64,000 bases of DNA from Bdellovibrio sp. CG22_combo_CG10-13_8_21_14_all_39_27. Its GTDB lineage: Bacteria; Bdellovibrionota; Bacteriovoracia; Bacteriovoracales; Bacteriovoracaceae. The stretch lies in the NCBI GenBank assembly GCA_002786715.1, contig PCTW01000076.1:16879-80878 (forward strand), written 5' to 3'. The position numbers were made by a program, and so were the translations under genes. Below are positions 31,619-40,303 of the stretch, piece after piece (the first letter of the stretch is position 1; every line of letters begins with the position of its first letter). The notes beneath the pieces are model-generated. The model was not told the DNA's origin and ran no database searches. It saw only the letters and a program-made list of their open reading frames with translations.

Positions 31619-34600
31619 CTAGTGAGTGAGCGTCGAGACATTCTCCAAGCGGCCATCGACAATAAATTGAACGATGTTACGATCAAAAACCTCATTTATC
31701 TTAGTCGCCATTTGAGGAGTTGGATTTACCAAGAAATCCTCTGGCAACGAGATGCGGGCCTTTCCGTAGTCCGCCTCGAAAATAACATGCATAGGCACGG
31801 TACCTCGATAGCTCAACACCACCTGTTTTAATCTCTCTAAACGCTTGGTGGATAGCTCGTCTATTTTAACACTAATCCTCACGCCAGTAACCCTCTCTTC
31901 TGCTTGGTCTTCAAGCTTTTGGATTTTTTCTGGGAAGAACTTACGAGGCTCCTCTGAAAGGTTGACTTTTCCAGTCATGATAACGGGTTCATCGGTCTTT
32001 AAAATCTCCGCATATTCTTGAAAAGTTCGAGGAAAAACGATGCATTCAATTTTCCCAGAGAGATCTTCCAGCTGGGCAAAGCACATCTTATCGCCTTTCT
32101 TAGTGATAATTTCTTTTTTGCCTGTGATGAGTCCTGCTAGAACCATGTCACGCTTGTCTTGACCTTGAGCTTCATGGACCTGGGCTATTTCCATCGAGAC
32201 CATTTGGCGCACAATATCTCGCACTTTGTCGAGAGGATGACCCGAAACATAGATTCCCAGTAATTGAGCTTCATCAGATAGTTTCTCTTTATCTTCAAAA
32301 TCAGGAAGCTCCTCAAAATCAATTCCTGAGCCCATCATAGGATTGTCTTCGCCTCCAAGATCAAATAACGAAGCTTGCCCGAGTAATCTCTCTTCTTGTT
32401 TCTTTAAAGAATAAGAAATCGCTCGTTCCATATTGTGAAGAAGGGTTCGTCGATTGTAGCCATCCACATTATCAAAAGCTCCCACCCGAATGAGAGATTC
32501 AATGACTCTCTTATTTACTGATTTCATATCGACGCGATCGCAAAAGTCGAGAAAACTTTTAAATGGCCCATTTTTATCACGCTCACTAAGAATCGCTCCA
32601 ACTGCAGACTCTCCAACGTTCTTAGCTGCCCCCATTCCGATTCGAACTTGACCTTCAACCACGTTGAAATGCCAAAGGGATTCATTTATATGAGGGGCGA
32701 GTACATCGATGCCATGTTCACGAGCATCGTTAATATATTGAGTGATTTTGTCTTTGTTATCAATTTCAGAACTCAATAGGGCCGCATAGAAAGCTGCCGG
32801 ATAATAATACTTTAAGAAAGCCGTTTGATAAGCAATGAGACCATAAGCAACAGCATGAGACTTATTAAATCCGTAGGCCGCAAATTTTTCCATGGTATCA
32901 AAAAGCTCGAGAGCTTTTTGTTCATTAAAACCTTTTGAGATGGCCCCTTGTCTAAAAATTTCCCGATGCTTCGCCATCTCCTCTGCTTTCTTTTTCCCCA
33001 TGGCACGACGGAGCATATCCGCTTGTCCTAACGAGTATCCAGCAACGACACGCGAAGCATTCATCACCTGTTCTTGATAGACGACAACTCCATAAGTGTC
33101 TTTCAATACTGGCTCAAGTTCAGGGAATGGAAATTTCATTTCCTTTCGACCGTGCTTGATTTCAATAAAGTCATCCACCATTCCTGATTCAAGCGGACCT
33201 GGTCGATAGAGAGCATTGATGGCCGTAATATCGTCGAGAGTGCCTGGTTGAATGCGCTTGCACAATTCAATCATACCTGAAGATTCTAGCTGGAATACAC
33301 CGACGGTATGGCCTTTTGAAATATAGTCGTAAACATTTTGATCTTCGAGATCAATACTTTCGATATCAAAATCGGCCATGTGATCGCGACGAATAAACTT
33401 CACCGCTTGATTAATAACCGTCAATGTTTTGAGACCTAAAAAGTCAAATTTCACCAATCCAATTTTTTCTGAAAAATCCTTATCGAATTGAACAACTTTT
33501 TCTCCTTCTCTTCCCCTAAATAAAGGACAGTAACTCACCAAAGGCTGGTTGGTAATAATAACTCCAGCAGCGTGAATAGAAGCGTGTCTCAAAAGTCCTT
33601 CGAGACGACGAGAAATATTAAAGATTTGCTTAATTTTAGGATCGCTTTCGATCAGCTCAACCAATTTGGGTTCTTTTTCTAAAGCATCTTCAAGTGAAAT
33701 ACCAAGCTCATCTGGAATCAACTTAGAAATGATATCGGCTTCACCAAAGGTGAGTCCAAAAACACGTGACACGTCTTTGATTACGGCTTTGGCTTGAAGT
33801 TTACCGAAGGTAATAATCTGACCGACCCGCTCTTCCCCATATTTTTGAGTCACATAATCAATAACTCGTCCTCGCCCTGCTTGGCAAAAATCGACGTCAA
33901 AGTCAGGCATTGAAACACGTTCTGGATTTATAAATCTTTCAAAGAGGAGATTAAAAGGAATCGGATCAACGTTAGTAATATCGAGAGAATAGGCCACTAA
34001 AGAGCCAGCTCCTGAACCGCGTCCAGGACCAACGGGAATATCATTATCTTTGGCCCACTTGATAAAGTCAGAAACGATGAGGAAGTAACCTGGAAAACCC
34101 ATTTGAAGAATCATTCCGATTTCTTCTTCCAGACGCTCAGTATATTTTGGTTTTATCTCTGATTCCCAATTGGGTTCATTGGATAATTTTTTAAAGTGGG
34201 GTCCCTTGAAACGTTTGTCTAATCCTTCGCGGCTCATACGACGAAAGAAGTCTCCCACTGTTTCATCAGTTTCTATAGGGTAATCAGGAAGGTGATAAAT
34301 CTGTCGACCTTGCTCATCTTTAAATTTCAATTCGACATTACACTTGTCGGCAATTTTAAGAGTGTTGTCGCAGGCTTCAGGGACATGAGCAAATGATTGG
34401 CGCATCTTCTCAGGTGACTTGTAATAAAACTCTTGAGATGTCATTCTCATGCGATTTTCATCAGCATAGGTCTTACCAGTTTGGATACAGAGTAGAACCT
34501 CTTGAGCTGTGGCATCTTCAGCAGTCATATAATGGCAATCATTTGTGGCCACCATATTCATGTTTTTCTCGCGAGCATATTTAATAATTTTCTCGTTAAC

Positions 34601-35224
34601 AATTTTTTGCTCGGCCAATCCATTTTCTTGGAGTTCGAGATAAAAATCATCTCCAAAAATGCCGTGCAATTTTTCAATGGCAGTAATGGCGCGTTCGTCT
34701 TGATCGGTAAAGAAGTTGTAGCCAACCTCTCCTTTGAGACAAGCTGTTGTACAAATTAAACCTTTACTAAATTTTTTCAATAATTCAAAATCGGTGCGAG
34801 GTTTATAATAAAAACCTTCGAGATAGGCATGTGTTAATAGTTGACATAAATTTTCATAACCCTCTTTATCTTTACACAAAAGAATAAGGTGATGAATTTG
34901 TCTCATTGATTCTTCAGAATCTTGGTTTGAAACCGAGGCTGATCTTTTGGTCGGCTTTCGATCAAAGCGAGAACCCGGAGTAAAATAAATTTCACTTCCA
35001 AGAATGGGTTTAATCCCTGCTTGCTTACATTGTGTATAAAAATCAATCGCACCAAACATATTGCCGTGATCTGTTTGAGCAATGGCCGGAACATTCCACT
35101 CTTTGGCTTGCTTAATCAAATCTGGAATTCTGATGGCCCCATCGAGTAAAGAGTACTGAGTATGCAAGTGAAGATGAACAAAACTCTCAGGATGAGTTTC
35201 GATGAAATTGGTCTGATCTGTCAT
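31619..35224 (-). CDS. dnaE: DNA polymerase III alpha subunit
   Basis: 1201 residues, the replicative polymerase catalytic subunit. N-terminal PHP domain: FVHLHLHTQYSLLDGA and AIAQTDHGNMFGAID. Palm: GPGRGSGAGSLVAYSL, the catalytic pair in PDFDVDFC, and the family blocks GRGRVIDYVTQKYG and RPGPLESGMVDDFI. Then a helix-hairpin-helix region, a beta-clamp-binding motif QASLF near residue 950, and an OB domain (AGLITGKKEIITKKGD). It is DnaE1 type by length and domain order. It leads a minus-strand operon with two envelope proteins, pyrD, the DUF2298 gene and a TPR gene, all within 11 bp of each other. Confidence 0.98.
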   Translation of the reverse strand: MTDQTNFIETHPESFVHLHLHTQYSLLDGAIRIPDLIKQAKEWNVPAIAQTDHGNMFGAIDFYTQCKQAGIKPILGSEIYFTPGSRFDRKPTKRSASVSNQDSEESMRQIHHLILLCKDKEGYENLCQLLTHAYLEGFYYKPRTDFELLKKFSKGLICTTACLKGEVGYNFFTDQDERAITAIEKLHGIFGDDFYLELQENGLAEQKIVNEKIIKYAREKNMNMVATNDCHYMTAEDATAQEVLLCIQTGKTYADENRMRMTSQEFYYKSPEKMRQSFAHVPEACDNTLKIADKCNVELKFKDEQGRQIYHLPDYPIETDETVGDFFRRMSREGLDKRFKGPHFKKLSNEPNWESEIKPKYTERLEEEIGMILQMGFPGYFLIVSDFIKWAKDNDIPVGPGRGSGAGSLVAYSLDITNVDPIPFNLLFERFINPERVSMPDFDVDFCQAGRGRVIDYVTQKYGEERVGQIITFGKLQAKAVIKDVSRVFGLTFGEADIISKLIPDELGISLEDALEKEPKLVELIESDPKIKQIFNISRRLEGLLRHASIHAAGVIITNQPLVSYCPLFRGREGEKVVQFDKDFSEKIGLVKFDFLGLKTLTVINQAVKFIRRDHMADFDIESIDLEDQNVYDYISKGHTVGVFQLESSGMIELCKRIQPGTLDDITAINALYRPGPLESGMVDDFIEIKHGRKEMKFPFPELEPVLKDTYGVVVYQEQVMNASRVVAGYSLGQADMLRRAMGKKKAEEMAKHREIFRQGAISKGFNEQKALELFDTMEKFAAYGFNKSHAVAYGLIAYQTAFLKYYYPAAFYAALLSSEIDNKDKITQYINDAREHGIDVLAPHINESLWHFNVVEGQVRIGMGAAKNVGESAVGAILSERDKNGPFKSFLDFCDRVDMKSVNKRVIESLIRVGAFDNVDGYNRRTLLHNMERAISYSLKKQEERLLGQASLFDLGGEDNPMMGSGIDFEELPDFEDKEKLSDEAQLLGIYVSGHPLDKVRDIVRQMVSMEIAQVHEAQGQDKRDMVLAGLITGKKEIITKKGDKMCFAQLEDLSGKIECIVFPRTFQEYAEILKTDEPVIMTGKVNLSEEPRKFFPEKIQKLEDQAEERVTGVRISVKIDELSTKRLERLKQVVLSYRGTVPMHVIFEADYGKARISLPEDFLVNPTPQMATKINEVFDRNIVQFIVDGRLENVSTLTH

Positions 35225-35268
35225 GAGGTGTCCCTCTATCTTTCGATATGTGTATGTGTGTTGGTTTC

Positions 35269-35297
35269 ATTATAGAAAATTCCCGACCATCAGTCAG
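35269..35297 (-). promoter_or_regulatory. Promoter of the dnaE operon
   Basis: Minus-strand CTGACT (35297-35292), 17-nt spacer, perfect TATAAT (35274-35269). Transcription would start near 35262, leaving about a 38-nt leader. The -35 lies in the hairpin that ends the upstream PhoX-like gene. Confidence 0.6.
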
Positions 35298-35302
35298 GGA
35301 GA
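35273..35302 (-). terminator. Probable terminator of the PhoX-like gene
   Basis: Minus-strand stem TCCCTGAC/GTCGGGA with one bulged base and a 5-nt loop, then ATTTTC. It overlaps the dnaE promoter, so termination and initiation share sequence. Confidence 0.5.
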
Positions 35303-35350
35303 ATCGTTCCAATACCAAACACGACTCATGACATTAAGTACTTAAAAAGA

Positions 35351-36958
35351 TTAAGCTTGGTTAATAATTTTATCAAGATTTGGGCCAAAAATTTCTATCA
35401 CTGCCGAGCGAGGTTTTTCCGCGCCGCCCAATGGCCAGTGACTGGTGTACTTATCCGCTGATTTTGATTTCTCACCCGGGTGTTGAACAGAGACAAAAAG
35501 TGATTTGTAATCAGGAGAAAAACAAAGTCCTGTCAGCTCAGCATCGACTGGCGCGGAAGCGACTTGAAAGGGTTTACCTGCATTCGGTCCACTCATCGGA
35601 AAAAAGAAAAGTCCGTTGTTTTGAAACTTTGTATAAGGAGCTTTATGCATGGCCGAGCCTGAAATATCTGTCACCATCCAAAGGTTTCCATGAAGATCAA
35701 AAGCCAAGTTGTCAGGACAAGAAAACTCTTCTCCACCAACAGCAAAATCGCTTGCAACAAAGCGATCACTTAAATGATCTCCGTTGGCAGGAGAGATTTT
35801 CATAATTGAGCCGTGATAGTCACCAACGTCCACATTATTTGTGAGAGTTACAAAGACTTCTCCCGTCTTTGGAGAAACTTCAATATCTTCAGGACGGTTG
35901 AGCCTTGTAGCGCCAACAAGCTCACCTGCTTCGCGAGCAAAAGTTAATACATCTAATTGATCTTTGAAGTTCTTCTTGAGAATCGCTTGCTTATTAATAT
36001 CGAGCGAAATCCATTTTCCCTTTTTTACGTCACCAACAAAAAGTTCCCCTTCTTCAAGTGAACCTTTTTTCTTTGAAATAAATTTGTAAATATATTGCCC
36101 AGCTTTATCATCGCCAGAATAGACAACGGTGCGTCCATCACGAGCTAAAACACAGGTTGCTGACTCATGAGAGAACCGACCGAGTGCAGTCAATTTTTTT
36201 GCCTTCCCCGTCTTAGGTTCAATTTCGACAACCCAACCATAATGTTCAGGAGGTCTATTGTAAGCTTTGTTCCATTCGTTCATTGGCTTGGTTAAAATTT
36301 TTCCTTTTGAATCCCTGTCTCCGTAATAATCTTGATAATTTTCTTCGCAACTCAAGACCGTTCCCCAAGAAGTAAAACCGCCTGCACATCCAGCAAAAGT
36401 TCCGATCGCAAAGTTTGATCCCATAATTTTTCGAGGGGCGGCAAATGGAATTTTGGTTGTTCCATCAAGTCTTCGGTTATAACTTGAATTCTTCACCATT
36501 TCCCAACGACCTGCTTTATTAATTTTAATATGAACAAGAGAACCACCAACATCTTTGCGTTCAAGATCAATCATGGCCTTCGTTTTATTATCAAGATTTT
36601 TAAAGTCATGGATAAGATGAGGCAGTGGATACTCATGGTTAACCCAAAGAATTCCCTCTGTCCCTTTTTTGTTGAGTGAAGTAAAAGCTAAGTAATCGTT
36701 ATTAATTCCAAACTTTTCTCCACGTGAATTGAGTCGATCACCCCAAGTAATGAAACGATGATATTGAAAGCCTTCGGCCAAAAGCAATTCATCAGCACTG
36801 CTAGGATTTAAAGGTTTGAAGCTTTGAAAAGGAGTTGAGTTTTTTGAAGTTGAACAGCTTGTTAATGCATTTGAGCTTAATAAACCTAAACCTGTAACAG
36901 TTCCTGCACTAATAAATTTAACAAAATCTCTGCGGTTCAATTCATTTACTTGAGTCAT
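35351..36958 (-). CDS. PhoX-family protein (DUF839), Tat-exported
   Basis: 535 residues. The N-terminus is a twin-arginine signal: NRRDFVKFISAGTVTGLGLL, with a Cys (LTSC) that could be lipidated. PhoX alkaline phosphatase motifs: NHEYPLPH, SWGTVLSCEENYQDYYG, GRFSHESATCV, YSGDDKAGQYIYKF, RPEDIEVSPKTGEVFVTLTNN, FSCPDNLAFD. PhoX enzymes use Ca and Fe to hydrolyse phosphate esters; here the activity is inferred. A longer in-frame reading to 37036 exists, but the promoter at 36984-37012 and AAGGAG just before this ATG set the start at 36958. The Na/Pi cotransporter at 40304 fits a phosphate theme. Confidence 0.9.
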   Translation of the reverse strand: MTQVNELNRRDFVKFISAGTVTGLGLLSSNALTSCSTSKNSTPFQSFKPLNPSSADELLLAEGFQYHRFITWGDRLNSRGEKFGINNDYLAFTSLNKKGTEGILWVNHEYPLPHLIHDFKNLDNKTKAMIDLERKDVGGSLVHIKINKAGRWEMVKNSSYNRRLDGTTKIPFAAPRKIMGSNFAIGTFAGCAGGFTSWGTVLSCEENYQDYYGDRDSKGKILTKPMNEWNKAYNRPPEHYGWVVEIEPKTGKAKKLTALGRFSHESATCVLARDGRTVVYSGDDKAGQYIYKFISKKKGSLEEGELFVGDVKKGKWISLDINKQAILKKNFKDQLDVLTFAREAGELVGATRLNRPEDIEVSPKTGEVFVTLTNNVDVGDYHGSIMKISPANGDHLSDRFVASDFAVGGEEFSCPDNLAFDLHGNLWMVTDISGSAMHKAPYTKFQNNGLFFFPMSGPNAGKPFQVASAPVDAELTGLCFSPDYKSLFVSVQHPGEKSKSADKYTSHWPLGGAEKPRSAVIEIFGPNLDKIINQA

Positions 36959-36983
36959 TATCATCTCCTTTGAAGTGAAGATT

Positions 36984-37012
36984 ATTATGCTCTCCTTAAA
37001 GCTGCTTGTGAA
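36984..37012 (-). promoter_or_regulatory. Promoter of the PhoX-like gene
   Basis: Minus-strand TTCACA (37012-37007), 17-nt spacer, CATAAT (36989-36984): five of six matches in both boxes. The start site near 36977 lies downstream of the first in-frame ATG, which supports the shorter protein. Confidence 0.65.
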
Positions 37013-37094
37013 GAATTTACAAGATGATGCAACCATAAACTGATTCTGTGCTAATCATCCCCTAACAAATATTTATTAAAACAGGGAGCCACCG

Positions 37095-37427
37095 ATGAAA
37101 ACTGTGTTTTTTGGTTCATTATTATTCTTATCGATGTCACTAAATGCTGCAGAAATTCTTAATTGTACAACTCCAGGTGATGCACTGGATTCAGTGGTCT
37201 TGACTCAAGATGGGAAAAGTAAAAATCTCACTATTACTTATATGAGTGAAGAAACAGAAACTTTTAAAGTAATGAGCTATGAAGGAACGACTATTATCGC
37301 TGCTAAAGATGCTGACGCTCAATTTGGCGGGGGCATTTTTGAGGCTGCTTTAATGAATATCGATGCTTCTAAGAAGTTTGGAACTTTGGCCGCAAATGGG
37401 AATGTCTATTTCCTACAATACCAATAG
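37095..37427 (+). CDS. Small secreted protein
   Basis: 110 residues. Signal peptide MKTVFFGSLLFLSMSLNAA, then a mature domain of about 90 residues that looks all-beta (SVVLTQDGKSKNLTITYMS, TFKVMSYEGTTIIAAKD) with a single Cys near ILNCTTPGD. GGGAG precedes the ATG. No family recognised. It lies alone, divergent from the PhoX-like gene; its promoter must lie in the 136-bp intergenic region shared with that gene. Confidence 0.7.
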   Translation: MKTVFFGSLLFLSMSLNAAEILNCTTPGDALDSVVLTQDGKSKNLTITYMSEETETFKVMSYEGTTIIAAKDADAQFGGGIFEAALMNIDASKKFGTLAANGNVYFLQYQ

Positions 37428-37552
37428 ACTATAAGCACCTGATTTTACACAGGACATTGCGAAAACGTTAACCTAGATTTTTTTACACGATAGCAAATCC
37501 TTCTCCTCATTTGTGTTACAACAATGCACCACAAAATTAGGAGAAGGGTCCC

Positions 37553-38644
37553 ATGAAAACAACACTTTTGGTCATTTCACTCGTCTTGACCCAATCATTA
37601 TTCGCAGCAAATGGTGAAATCAAATGTTCTAAGAAAGTAGCTTCAAGGCACGAGAAGAAAATACTTCGCGATATTGAGCGACTCGATCAATTAAAATTTT
37701 CTGGCGAAACTTCAGCTGAAGATCTCTCTATTTTAGGCGTCGATCATGTCGATGCAGCTCGAATGAAAGATTGGTTAACCGATCGAGTGCAATATATTAT
37801 TGATGACTCTGAACCGATTGATCGTTTGAAGCTAGATGTCGCCAGCAGGTACTATGTTTACCCAGAAGCAAGTGTATTTCCTGACATGGAATCAGTGGCC
37901 AGTGGTCCAGTCTTTGGTTTCCAAATTCCCAAAGCAGAGCGAGCAGTCACTGTCATGAGCAATATCGGAGCTGTTCTCTATATGGCTGGAAAAAGTAGTA
38001 AGCAATTACTTCAAGTCAAAATTCCACTTTCTTTGTTCAAGGCAGATAAGGTTTTAGTAAACTCACCACGCACTGGTATAATCCAAATCGGCGAAGGTCT
38101 TTTCATGAAAAAATTTATGTTCAATGAAAAGGAAGATGATGCTGTTTCAAATTCAATCTCCCGTCTTATGACTTTCTTTCATGAAGCACGTCACAGTGAC
38201 GGGCATGGAAAGAGTTTGGGATTCTTGCATGCAATTTGCCCAGCTGGTCACGACTTGGCCGGATATAGTGCCTGTGACAGAAATTTAAATGGTCCCTATA
38301 CTATCGGTAGAATCATGGCCAAAGAGTTTTTGAACAGCTGTGACTCATGTTCAGAAAATGAGAAAGAGCAGATTCGCCTTGGAATGATTGAATCAGAATC
38401 GAGAGTCATTAGGAAAACGATCATTCCTGGGAAAGATGAAGGAATGGAAATTTCAATGCTCAGAACAATGATCAAGAGCTATCAGACTTTAATTGAATTA
38501 ACTCCAGATGGAGCTTCAAGACAAGAGTATCAAAATAAAATTGACTCCATGAATGCTCAATTACAAAATTTACTGGCCCAAAGTGGAAAAGCAGTTGAAG
38601 TCCCAAGTAAGTTTTGGGATGCTAATCCGGAGGGAACTCGCTAA
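37553..38644 (+). CDS. Secreted protein with HEXXH metal-binding motif
   Basis: 363 residues with signal peptide MKTTLLVISLVLTQSLFAA. The central feature is HEARHSDGH at 210-218: an HEXXH zinc motif (His210, Glu211, His214) with His218 four residues on, followed by a Cys-rich segment HAICPAGHDLAGYSACDRN and CDSCSENE. A zinc metallopeptidase is the natural reading. The gene has a strong AGGAGAAGGG ribosome-binding site. Together with the next membrane-anchored protein it forms a two-gene plus-strand unit. For a predator, such secreted peptidases can act on prey or on self wall; nothing here decides this. Confidence 0.8.
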   Translation: MKTTLLVISLVLTQSLFAANGEIKCSKKVASRHEKKILRDIERLDQLKFSGETSAEDLSILGVDHVDAARMKDWLTDRVQYIIDDSEPIDRLKLDVASRYYVYPEASVFPDMESVASGPVFGFQIPKAERAVTVMSNIGAVLYMAGKSSKQLLQVKIPLSLFKADKVLVNSPRTGIIQIGEGLFMKKFMFNEKEDDAVSNSISRLMTFFHEARHSDGHGKSLGFLHAICPAGHDLAGYSACDRNLNGPYTIGRIMAKEFLNSCDSCSENEKEQIRLGMIESESRVIRKTIIPGKDEGMEISMLRTMIKSYQTLIELTPDGASRQEYQNKIDSMNAQLQNLLAQSGKAVEVPSKFWDANPEGTR

Positions 38645-38654
38645 GGAGAGCATA

Positions 38655-39284
38655 GTGCTTCGTTCATGGATTAACAAAGTTTCAAATAATTACTCTACCA
38701 TCACAGCGATTATCATAACAATAATCGCTGTTTTTGTTTTTATTTATAAATTCAATAATCGTTTTATCTCCAAATCAGAAGAAGCCTTAAACTCGACAGA
38801 TCAAATCCAAAAAGAAAAGCCGACAGAGACTGGAATTGCTTCAAAAATTAAATTGAACGAAATGGAATCTCCTCCTCAAAAAAGTATGACTTTGGGCAAT
38901 ACTGAAAGTGAGCTCAGTATTGATGATTTAACGGTCGAAACTTTCACCCAGTTAACAGAGAAAATCTTTGCGGACATGCCCTTAAGGAATGATTTGCAAA
39001 ATCTAAAATCGAGCGGAGAGGCTCACCACTACCCGGAACCAGTCATTAAAGCGGGTCATCAGTTAGGTCTTTTAAAAGAGATTCTGGTGAAAAGACCTGA
39101 ATTCGAAGAACAAGGTGCTGTTTTCTATCAAAAGTGTGCTTCAGAGGAAAAGGCCATTACCTCCGTCCGGGCTTTGTGCCTTACAAATTTGGCCAAATAC
39201 AAAGCAACCCATGGGGAAATGATTGATATGTCTAAATACCCTGAAAGAGTAGTAGAATTGGCACAGCAAGGGCTAAACCCATAA
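38655..39284 (+). CDS. Membrane-anchored protein of unknown function
   Basis: 209 residues. The GTG at 38655 follows GGAG by 6 nt; an earlier in-frame ATG at 38553 lies inside the previous gene and would precede that ribosome-binding site. A short N-terminal stretch, then one transmembrane helix (TITAIIITIIAVFVFIYKF, about 16-34), a Lys/Glu/Ser linker, and a helical C-terminal domain from about 95 (VETFTQLTEKIFADM, GHQLGLLKEILVKRPEF) with two Cys. No family is recognised. A perfect 11-bp hairpin plus T-run is embedded in the transmembrane coding part. Confidence 0.75.
   Translation: MLRSWINKVSNNYSTITAIIITIIAVFVFIYKFNNRFISKSEEALNSTDQIQKEKPTETGIASKIKLNEMESPPQKSMTLGNTESELSIDDLTVETFTQLTEKIFADMPLRNDLQNLKSSGEAHHYPEPVIKAGHQLGLLKEILVKRPEFEEQGAVFYQKCASEEKAITSVRALCLTNLAKYKATHGEMIDMSKYPERVVELAQQGLNP
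38703..38736 (+). terminator. Intragenic terminator-like hairpin
   Basis: Perfect 11-bp stem ACAGCGATTAT/ATAATCGCTGT with a 7-nt loop, then TTTTTG and more T-rich sequence. It lies 59 bp after the HEXXH gene stop and inside the first codons of the next gene, encoding its membrane helix. It may attenuate the second gene. Confidence 0.65.
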
Positions 39285-39366
39285 CCGTGTAAAAGTTCCT
39301 GTCTAAGTTGATAAATTCCTAAAAATTCAGCACAATGGCCCAAATACTGAGGGAGATCCAGCGTCC

Positions 39367-40272
39367 ATGGCGATATCAATTCGACGCAAAAAATTTCCAG
39401 TCAATCAGGCCCAACTCGAGTTTAGTTTTGAGCGGCCAATTGAAGCCGATCGAAATCACCATCTTGGTGGTCGCAGTTTTTATTTCTTTGATTTCGACGA
39501 CAACGTTGCTTATCTCACAACTCCCATTGTCATTTTTAAAAAGAAAACCAATGAAGAAAGACTTATCTCCTCAAGTGAGTGGGCCCATCACAATCGCGAC
39601 ATTGGCAAGAGCGGACCGTTCCTTGACTACACGATTGATTATAACGATACGACTGGTTCCTTTCGTTATTTTCGCGACAGAGAATTTAGTCTTCTCGGAA
39701 AGATTGCTGGCAAGAGACAAACTTTTATTGAAGATATCCAAAAGGCCCTTTCTCAAGCAGATTATTCTTGGAAAGCCCCTTCATGGGATTGTTTTTTTCA
39801 TGCGACTTATAATAATCGACCTGTCTCGGTGATCACTGCTCGCGGGCATAAAAGAGATACCATTATTAAAGGAATCGAAGTTTTAGTTGAAAATGGACAC
39901 CTTCCCCATTTGCCAAATTTTTTATCAATTTATCCTGTGACAAATCCTCAAGTAAGGCGTGATCTTGGTGATACTGAAATGAATCTCTCTGTTGCTGATT
40001 TAAAAAAATCTGCCATAAGAGAGTCTGTCGAAACAGCGATCAAGCGCTATGGACTTAATCCTCATCATCGATTTGGGATGAGTGACGACGACCCAAAGAA
40101 CGTAGAACTGGTGACAGAAGAGATGAGAAGTTTAAAGCAAATCTACCCAGAAATGAGTTTTTTTGTGATTCAGACTTTTAAAGATCATTATGTTAAGACA
40201 GAAATCGTGAATGAGAAGATTCGCTCAAAGCCAATAATAAAAGGTCCAGAAACACAACTCACCCTGTTCTAG
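39367..40272 (+). CDS. HAD-like hydrolase with clamp-motif-like termini
   Basis: 301 residues, cytoplasmic. HAD motif I is FYFFDFDDNVAYL (Asp42 nucleophile, Asp44), motif II SVITARG near 157, and motif IV GMSDDDPKN near 240 with several Asp, so this looks like a Mg2+-dependent phosphatase of the HAD superfamily. The C-terminus is QLTLF, matching the beta sliding-clamp pentapeptide QL[SD]LF, and the N-terminal part has QLEFSF, which looks like the related hexapeptide. A role near DNA is therefore possible. GAGGGAG about 10 nt upstream is the ribosome-binding site. Substrate unknown. Confidence 0.75.
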   Translation: MAISIRRKKFPVNQAQLEFSFERPIEADRNHHLGGRSFYFFDFDDNVAYLTTPIVIFKKKTNEERLISSSEWAHHNRDIGKSGPFLDYTIDYNDTTGSFRYFRDREFSLLGKIAGKRQTFIEDIQKALSQADYSWKAPSWDCFFHATYNNRPVSVITARGHKRDTIIKGIEVLVENGHLPHLPNFLSIYPVTNPQVRRDLGDTEMNLSVADLKKSAIRESVETAIKRYGLNPHHRFGMSDDDPKNVELVTEEMRSLKQIYPEMSFFVIQTFKDHYVKTEIVNEKIRSKPIIKGPETQLTLF

Positions 40273-40303
40273 ACTTCGACGATCTTTCAGAACATAATAG
40301 CGT

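Noticed and set aside
36959-37036. 26-residue N-terminal extension of the PhoX-like protein
   Set aside because: It lies across the promoter and leader, and would bury the Tat signal.
38553-38654. Longer version of the membrane-anchored protein starting inside the HEXXH gene
   Set aside because: The added 34 residues overlap the previous gene and precede the clear GGAG site before GTG 38655.
39335-39832. Second-frame open frame over the HAD gene
   Set aside because: Shadow of the HAD gene; the HAD frame has recognisable motifs and a ribosome-binding site.
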